Shown here: positions 7,004 to 11,038 of the stretch, piece by piece
Position numbering within the stretch: position 1 is the stretch's first letter
Layout of the letters: each line of letters begins with the position of its first letter
Program-made: the position numbers and the translations under genes
Notes under the pieces: generated by a model
Seen by the model: only the letters and a program-made list of their open reading frames with translations
Databases searched by the model: none
What the model was told of the DNA's origin: nothing
NCBI GenBank assembly: GCA_947038745.1
Contig: CAMQXE010000019.1
Coordinates: 1-11,038, forward strand
Reading direction: 5' to 3'
Length of the DNA stretch: 11,038 nucleotides
Origin: an uncultured Propionibacteriaceae bacterium
GTDB lineage: Bacteria > Actinomycetota > Actinomycetes > Propionibacteriales > Propionibacteriaceae

Positions 7004-7985
7004 CCCCGACGAGCTATCGGGTGCTCTTGCCCAAGAGCCGACATTGAGCGCGGGGACTGCCCCAGCCGGCGTCGCTTTAGCACCTAAGAAGGCCGAAACC
7101 GACCAAAATGAGAAGGTTCATTCACTGTGGAGTGATGCGTGGCAGGAATTGCGTCGAAACTGGATGTTCTGGGTATCTGCAGTACTGATCGTCATGTTCT
7201 TGTTGATGACATTGTTCCCTGGCCTGTTTACCTCTGTCGATCCCAGCGATTGCAACCTGATGAAAGCGCGCCGGGCACCTTCGGCCCAACATATCTTTGG
7301 CACGAACCTCCAAGGGTGTGATGTTTACGCGCGAACCATCTATGGTGCACGAGCGTCGATCTTGGTGGGAGTTCTGGCAACTCTGGGCACCACTGTTCTA
7401 GGTGCATTCATTGGCATCATGGCCGGGTACTTCGGTACCTGGATCGATACCTTACTATCGCGGGCCGGTGATATTTTCTTTGCAATCCCGCTGCTCTTGG
7501 GCGCGATGATCATGCTCTACACCTTCCCGAATACCACCAAGACGCCGTACTTCATTGTCGTATTTAAGGTGGTGCTTGCGATCATGTTGCTGGGCTGGCC
7601 TGGTATTGCACGCCTCATGCGTTCCTCGGTGCTGCAAGTGAAACCACAAGACTACGTTCAGGCAGCCAGAGCTTTAGGTGCCAAGCCTGGCAGGATTATT
7701 TTTTCTCATGTCTTGCCTAATGCCTTGGCTCCAGTGATCGTCGTCGCAACGATTAATCTCGGCGCCTACATCGCGACCGAAGCCACCCTGTCCTACCTTG
7801 GTATCGGATTGCAATACCCAGCAATTTCGTGGGGTATCGACATTTCGGAATCATCGGCTATCGGGTATGTCCGTGCGGCTCCGCACATGTTGCTATTCCC
7901 GGCGCTATTCCTGTCCCTGGCAGTCTTGGCCTTCATCTTGTTGGGTGAAGCGATCCGTGACGCCCTTGATCCGAAGCTGCGGTGA
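6996..7985 (+). CDS. oppC: Peptide ABC transporter permease OppC
   Basis: The second permease half, 329 residues from the chosen start. An AAGGA at 6985-6989 sits six bases before the ATG at 6996, which overlaps the end of oppB by eight bases (ATGATTAA). Upstream in-frame TTG (6957) and ATG (6969) codons lack such a site. The protein has a cytoplasmic N-terminal tail of about 50 residues, then a first helix near 57-77 and an external segment with SDCNLMKARRAPSAQHIFGT and GCDVYARTIYGAR, typical of OppC. Two cysteines there (86, 108) may form a disulfide. The EAA loop QDYVQAARALGAKPGRII lies at about 218-235, and the C-terminus ends with EAIRDALDPKLR, a common OppC/DppC ending. It pairs with OppB to form the translocation path. 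Confidence 0.94.
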   Translation: MINPDELSGALAQEPTLSAGTAPAGVALAPKKAETDQNEKVHSLWSDAWQELRRNWMFWVSAVLIVMFLLMTLFPGLFTSVDPSDCNLMKARRAPSAQHIFGTNLQGCDVYARTIYGARASILVGVLATLGTTVLGAFIGIMAGYFGTWIDTLLSRAGDIFFAIPLLLGAMIMLYTFPNTTKTPYFIVVFKVVLAIMLLGWPGIARLMRSSVLQVKPQDYVQAARALGAKPGRIIFSHVLPNALAPVIVVATINLGAYIATEATLSYLGIGLQYPAISWGIDISESSAIGYVRAAPHMLLFPALFLSLAVLAFILLGEAIRDALDPKLR

Positions 7986-7990
7986 TTACT

Positions 7991-9022
7991 ATGGCGAAAA
8001 CAAAGACAAATCAGCTCGAACGTGACTGGACCCCGGTTGCTGGACGGCTCCTCGGCGTCGATGATCTCCATGTTGAGTTTCGGATGCGCGACGGGGTTGC
8101 TAAGGCCATTAATGGCGTTTCGTTTAGCTTGGACCAAGGCGAAACGCTTGCCATTCTTGGCGAATCTGGTTCAGGTAAATCAGTAACAGCACAAGCCATC
8201 ATGGGCATCTTGGATACCCCACCGGCCTTCGTAACTGGCGGGACTGTGAAGTACTGTGGGGTTGATCTATTGACCTTGCCCGAGGCTGAGCGGAGGCTTA
8301 CTCGCGGTGCGCAGATCTCCATGATCTTCCAAGATGCGCTGTCGAGCCTTAACCCAGTGTTCCCAGTGGGCTGGCAGATCGCTGAAATGTTTAGAATCCA
8401 TCGCGGTATGAACAAGAGCGACGCATTGGCTAAAGCGGTTGGTTTGATGGAACGAGTCAAGATTCCGGCGGCCAAAGAACGAGTAATGAGTTATCCGCAT
8501 CAATTCTCTGGTGGTATGCGCCAGCGGATCATGATCGCAATGGCGATTGCTCTTGACCCGGCGGTACTGATTGCAGATGAGCCCACGACCGCACTTGATG
8601 TGACGGTACAAGCTCAGATCATGGGGCTACTCAAAGAGCTACAAGCTGAATCCAAGATGGGCTTGATCTTGATTACCCACGACCTAGGTGTTGTTGCAGA
8701 CGTCGCAGACAAGATCGCAGTGATGTACGCAGGGCGTCTGGTGGAGAAAACCGGCGTATTTGAGGGCTATGCTCAACCGGCGCATCCATACACCAAGGGC
8801 CTGTTGGAATCGATCCCACGGCTCGATCAGAAGGGTGAAGTATTGCCTGCAATTGGTGGGCTTCCACCGAATCTCATGCGGATACCGGACGGGTGCGCAT
8901 TCAGCCCCCGTTGCCGTTATGCCGTAGATAAGTGCGCGTCGGGGGAACCCCCGTCGTTGCGTGAAATTGTCCCCGGCCGTTTTACTGCGTGCCACGTTGC
9001 CGAGGAGGTACTCCATGGCTGA
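7991..9022 (+). CDS. oppD: Peptide ABC transporter ATPase OppD with C-terminal Cys motif
   Basis: A 343-residue ABC ATPase that powers uptake together with OppF. Visible motifs are Walker A GESGSGKS (57-64), Q-loop Gln114, signature SGGMRQ (173-178), Walker B ending in ADEP with Asp196 and Glu197, and H-loop His230. The oligopeptide-transporter C-terminal region follows ([15 protein letters not shown]), then four cysteines at 302, 308, 315 and 334 (C-X5-C-X6-C-X18-C). This pattern corresponds to the one reported to hold a [4Fe-4S] cluster in M. tuberculosis OppD; its presence here is inferred. The start is uncertain. The ATG at 7991 has GGTGA five bases upstream. A GTG at 7982, overlapping the oppC stop as GTGA, would add three residues but lacks a ribosome site. 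It overlaps oppF by eight bases. Confidence 0.95.
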   Translation: MAKTKTNQLERDWTPVAGRLLGVDDLHVEFRMRDGVAKAINGVSFSLDQGETLAILGESGSGKSVTAQAIMGILDTPPAFVTGGTVKYCGVDLLTLPEAERRLTRGAQISMIFQDALSSLNPVFPVGWQIAEMFRIHRGMNKSDALAKAVGLMERVKIPAAKERVMSYPHQFSGGMRQRIMIAMAIALDPAVLIADEPTTALDVTVQAQIMGLLKELQAESKMGLILITHDLGVVADVADKIAVMYAGRLVEKTGVFEGYAQPAHPYTKGLLESIPRLDQKGEVLPAIGGLPPNLMRIPDGCAFSPRCRYAVDKCASGEPPSLREIVPGRFTACHVAEEVLHG

Positions 9023-10022
9023 GAAGACACCGATTCTGTCGGCTAAAGGATTGAAGAAGTATTACCCGATTAAGTCGGGAGTCATTAAGCACACGGTGGG
9101 GCATGTCAAAGCTGTCGATGGGGTGAGCTTCGATCTCTACCCTGGTGAGACGCTAGGCATTGTGGGTGAGTCAGGTTGCGGAAAATCAACGCTTGGTCGC
9201 ATGATCATGCGGTTAGAGGAGCCAACCGCAGGCACGCTGACATTTGCTGGGCAAGACGTATATTCACTGCGTGGTTCGGCGATGCGAGCATTGCGACGTG
9301 ATATCCAGATCGTGTTTCAAGACCCATATACATCGTTAAATCCTCGCAAGACTGTTGGTGACATCATCGCAGAGCCGTTTGAGATTCACCCTGAAGTCTG
9401 CCCACGCAAGGACCGGGAGAAGCGGGTACGTGAGCTACTTGCTCAGGTCGGTTTGAGCCCAGAACATATCAATCGCTACCCGCATCAGTTCTCAGGTGGG
9501 CAAAGGCAACGTATTGGGATCGCTCGCGGCATCGCACTCAACCCCAAGGTCCTGGTCTGTGATGAGCCAGTGTCGGCTCTTGACGTATCTGTGCAGGCGC
9601 AAGTCGTCAATCTCCTGGAACAACTGCAAAAAGATCTTGGGTTGTCCTACATCTTTATCGCTCACGATCTTTCTGTCGTGCGACATATCTCAGATCGAGT
9701 CGGTGTGATGTATCTGGGCCAGATGGTGGAGCTGGGCGACGAAGAACAGATCTATGCTCGGCCCGCGCATCCATACACGCAGGCTTTGCTTTCGGCTGTT
9801 CCCGTACCCGATCCGACGTTGCGGGCTGCCCGAGAGCAGATCGTATTAACCGGGGACGTGCCAAGCCCGGCTAATCCGCCTGCGGGTTGCCGGTTCCATA
9901 CGCGGTGTTGGCGAGCCAAAACTGATTGTTCGCAGACCTGTCCACCATTGGAACTGCACCCTGATGGAGAAGGTAAACACCTTGCCGCGTGCCTATTCGC
10001 TAGTCCGCACAAGGTTAGCTGA
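9015..10022 (+). CDS. oppF: Peptide ABC transporter ATPase OppF with C-terminal Cys motif
   Basis: The partner ATPase, 335 residues. The start is the ATG at 9015, with a perfect AGGAGG at 9003-9008 six bases upstream and an eight-base overlap with oppD. An earlier in-frame ATG at 8961 has no such site. Motifs are Walker A GESGCGKS (51-58), Q-loop Gln102, signature SGGQRQR (160-166), Walker B ending VCDEP (Asp183, Glu184) and His217. The N-terminal KKYYPIKSGVIKHTVGHVKAV is characteristic of OppF/DppF, which have a longer leader before the Walker A than OppD. The C-terminal region has AHPYTQALLSAVPVPDP, then cysteines 292, 298, 305, 309 and 326. Four of these fit the same C-X5-C-X6-C...C arrangement as OppD. 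It closes the oppABCDF operon. Confidence 0.95.
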   Translation: MAEKTPILSAKGLKKYYPIKSGVIKHTVGHVKAVDGVSFDLYPGETLGIVGESGCGKSTLGRMIMRLEEPTAGTLTFAGQDVYSLRGSAMRALRRDIQIVFQDPYTSLNPRKTVGDIIAEPFEIHPEVCPRKDREKRVRELLAQVGLSPEHINRYPHQFSGGQRQRIGIARGIALNPKVLVCDEPVSALDVSVQAQVVNLLEQLQKDLGLSYIFIAHDLSVVRHISDRVGVMYLGQMVELGDEEQIYARPAHPYTQALLSAVPVPDPTLRAAREQIVLTGDVPSPANPPAGCRFHTRCWRAKTDCSQTCPPLELHPDGEGKHLAACLFASPHKVS

Positions 10023-10041
10023 ACCTTACAACCGGTTGTGC
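10007..10041 (+). repeat. Nested inverted repeats at the end of oppF
   Basis: Several dyads are stacked here. AAGGTT/AACCTT (10011-10027, 5-base loop) spans the oppF stop codon. ACAACCGGTTGT (10028-10039) is a perfect 12-bp palindrome. GCACAA (10007-10012) and TTGTGC (10036-10041) form an outer pair enclosing both. No T-run follows. It may be the end-of-operon structure for opp or an operator site ahead of fdxA. The alternative pairings exclude one another, so the true fold is unknown. Confidence 0.4.
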
Positions 10042-10122
10042 CTAACTACGGGGTACAGTTGCAAATAGCACACATGCCCATGGTGCTCCCAAGGGCTAGT
10101 GAAACTACGAAGGAGATCAATC

Positions 10123-10437
10123 GTGACCTACGTCATCTCTCTGCCCTGTATCGACACCATGGACAAGGCGTGCGTCGACGAGTGCCCCGTTGACTGCATC
10201 TACGAGGGTGATCGTTCGCTCTACATCAACCCCGAAGAGTGCGTTGACTGTGGCGCCTGCGAGCCTGCCTGCCCAGTTGAAGCCATCTACTACGAGGATG
10301 ATCTTCCAGCCGATGAGAAGAACATGGCTGAGGTTAATGCCGAGTTCTTTGCTGACCTCGGCACTCCTGGCGGTGCGGCCAAGCTCGGTCGTATTGGCAA
10401 GGATCACCCGTTTGTTGCTGGTCAGCCGGCTAAATAA
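10123..10437 (+). CDS. fdxA: Seven-iron (3Fe-4S/4Fe-4S) ferredoxin FdxA
   Basis: A 104-residue soluble electron carrier. The GTG at 10123 is the start: AAGGAG lies seven bases upstream, and MTYVISLPCID matches the conserved FdxA N-terminus. A longer in-frame start at 10099 adds MKLRRRSI, which the family lacks. By analogy with Azotobacter ferredoxin I, Cys9, Cys17 and Cys50 would hold the [3Fe-4S] cluster; Cys21, Cys40, Cys43 and Cys46 would hold the [4Fe-4S] cluster; and Cys25 would be the extra non-ligand cysteine. The second cluster motif is CVDCGACEPACP. The protein is very acidic, as expected, and its roughly 50-residue tail after the clusters is normal for actinobacterial FdxA. Its electron partners are not indicated by the neighbourhood; it appears to be a single-gene unit, with a hairpin about 80 bases downstream. 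Confidence 0.96.
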   Translation: MTYVISLPCIDTMDKACVDECPVDCIYEGDRSLYINPEECVDCGACEPACPVEAIYYEDDLPADEKNMAEVNAEFFADLGTPGGAAKLGRIGKDHPFVAGQPAK

Positions 10438-10515
10438 CCAATATATGCAAGGTAGCTTTTGCTCCTAGCCTGTCAGCAAGAACCTGCAGGATTGGATCGC
10501 TAGAGTCAAGTAACA

Positions 10516-10554
10516 CTAAGGTGCGTGCCCGTATTTCGCGGACACGCACCTTAG
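10516..10554 (+). terminator. Strong hairpin terminator after fdxA
   Basis: CTAAGGTGCGTG and CACGCACCTTAG form a perfect 12-bp stem, extended past a C-A mismatch by CCG/CGG, with a TATTTCG loop. There is no T-run after it, as with the other hairpins here. It lies between fdxA and the next gene in the same direction, ahead of a possible promoter, so termination of fdxA is the most likely role. Positions 10438-10515 between the fdxA stop and this stem hold nothing I recognise. Confidence 0.75.
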
Positions 10555-10565
10555 CCATGTAAAGA

Positions 10566-10592
10566 TTGGATTCTCTTTGGAAAAGATATGAT
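10566..10592 (+). promoter_or_regulatory. Possible sigma-70-type promoter of the phosphoesterase gene
   Basis: TTGGAT (10566-10571) and TATGAT (10587-10592) resemble -35 and -10 boxes. The -10 match is good (five of six) but the 15-base spacing is short. It sits just after the fdxA terminator hairpin and would give a leader of about 25 bases before the ATG at 10624, which contains GAGGGG as a ribosome site. Confidence 0.4.
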
Positions 10593-10623
10593 CCTGTCAT
10601 GACGCTGGCGAGGGGCTGTAGGT

Positions 10624-11038
10624 ATGCGGATTATTCAGCTTTCTGATACTCATCTGACAGCAACCGGAGTTGATGCCTTTGGGCATGACCACCTCAAGAA
10701 GCTATTGGGCGAAGTAGCAAATATCAGCGACGTTGATGCAGTGATCGTGGCTGGTGACTGCTCCGACGATGGCAGCTTAGAGTCTTACGAGATTGTTCGT
10801 GATCTGATCGAGCCTTTTGCAACAGACCGCCGAGCTCGGGTTATCTATGCCATGGGTAATCACGATCAGCGTGCCAACTTTCGAGAGGTACTTGGCAACG
10901 GCCATGGTGCAGTGGCTAGTGGCACTGCCGAGGAGCCGATCAACGCCGCTTCTTACATTGGCGGTATGCGCATCATTACGGTTGATACGACAGTACCTGG
11001 GCGGCCATTCGGGATACTAGATTCAGACACGATTGCTT
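10624..11038 (+). CDS. CpdA-like metallophosphoesterase, 3' end missing (partial)
   Basis: The first 138 residues of a calcineurin-like phosphoesterase are present; the gene continues past the window. The metal-binding motifs appear in order: D8-T-H10 (QLSDTHL), GD at 44-45 (VAGDCSDDG), and GNHD at 78-81. This order and the compact N-terminus starting MRIIQLSDTHL match the class III cyclic-nucleotide phosphodiesterase (CpdA/Rv0805) group, so hydrolysis of a cyclic nucleotide or another phosphodiester is plausible. Specificity cannot be read from the N-terminal half, and many relatives are broad phosphoesterases. The usual Leu-Thr of GDLTDDG is replaced by Cys-Ser here. The start at 10624 follows GAGGGG with a longish spacing; no earlier in-frame start is open (the ATG at 10588 meets a stop). 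Confidence 0.85.
   Translation, partial: MRIIQLSDTHLTATGVDAFGHDHLKKLLGEVANISDVDAVIVAGDCSDDGSLESYEIVRDLIEPFATDRRARVIYAMGNHDQRANFREVLGNGHGAVASGTAEEPINAASYIGGMRIITVDTTVPGRPFGILDSDTIA

Noticed and set aside
8961..9014. Longer OppF start at ATG 8961
   Set aside because: It would overlap oppD by about 60 bases and add residues that only mirror oppD coding sequence; AGGAGG clearly marks the ATG at 9015.
10075..10100. GCCC...GGGC dyad between oppF and fdxA
   Set aside because: Only four pairs around a 13-base loop; too weak to call a structure.
10099..10122. Longer ferredoxin start at 10099
   Set aside because: The added MKLRRRSI is absent from FdxA proteins and would include the AAGGAG ribosome site inside the gene.
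10599..10646. Short 15-codon ORF (ATG 10599) overlapping the phosphoesterase start
   Set aside because: It has no clear ribosome site of its own and no recognisable peptide; a chance ORF is more likely than a leader peptide.
1..11038. Mobile elements, CRISPR arrays, tRNA or rRNA genes
   Set aside because: No transposase, regularly spaced repeats or recognisable RNA gene was seen; gene order and coding style are consistent throughout.

Overview
The window reads as chromosomal DNA from an actinobacterium with only moderate GC for that phylum. The family Actinomycetaceae is a guess from gene content and protein style, not a proven placement. Supporting signs are the actinobacterial type of lipoprotein OppA and OppBCDF, a seven-iron FdxA-type ferredoxin, an M1 PepN with a long C-terminal domain, GTG starts, and strong hairpins without T-runs between genes.

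Layout. Positions 1-1572 (minus strand) hold a three-gene proton-translocating NAD(P) transhydrogenase operon, pntAA-pntAB-pntB. Only the first codons of pntB lie in the window, and pntAA is broken by a frameshift at about 900-906. Positions 1573-1747 separate this operon from the divergent pepN. On the minus strand this gap can fold into four closely spaced hairpins just upstream of pntAA. Positions 1748-4210 (plus) encode the M1 aminopeptidase PepN. Positions 4311-10022 (plus) hold a complete peptide importer operon, oppA-oppB-oppC-oppD-oppF. A hairpin sits in the oppA leader and another between oppA and oppB; the other genes overlap or nearly touch. Positions 10123-10437 encode a 7Fe ferredoxin, followed by a strong hairpin at 10516-10554. 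Positions 10624-11038 hold the 5' part of a CpdA-like metallophosphoesterase that runs off the window.

How the genes fit together. OppABCDF would import peptides and PepN would release amino acids from them in the cytosol, so their adjacency makes sense as a peptide-use block, although PepN appears to be its own transcription unit. OppD and OppF both carry the C-terminal cysteine pattern associated with an iron-sulfur cluster in mycobacterial OppD. The transhydrogenase and the ferredoxin are redox housekeeping genes.

I found no mobile element, CRISPR array, tRNA or rRNA, and no convincing new multi-gene system. The items most worth checking are the pntAA frameshift, the structured pntAA leader, the oppA-oppB hairpin, and the cysteine sets of the Opp proteins.
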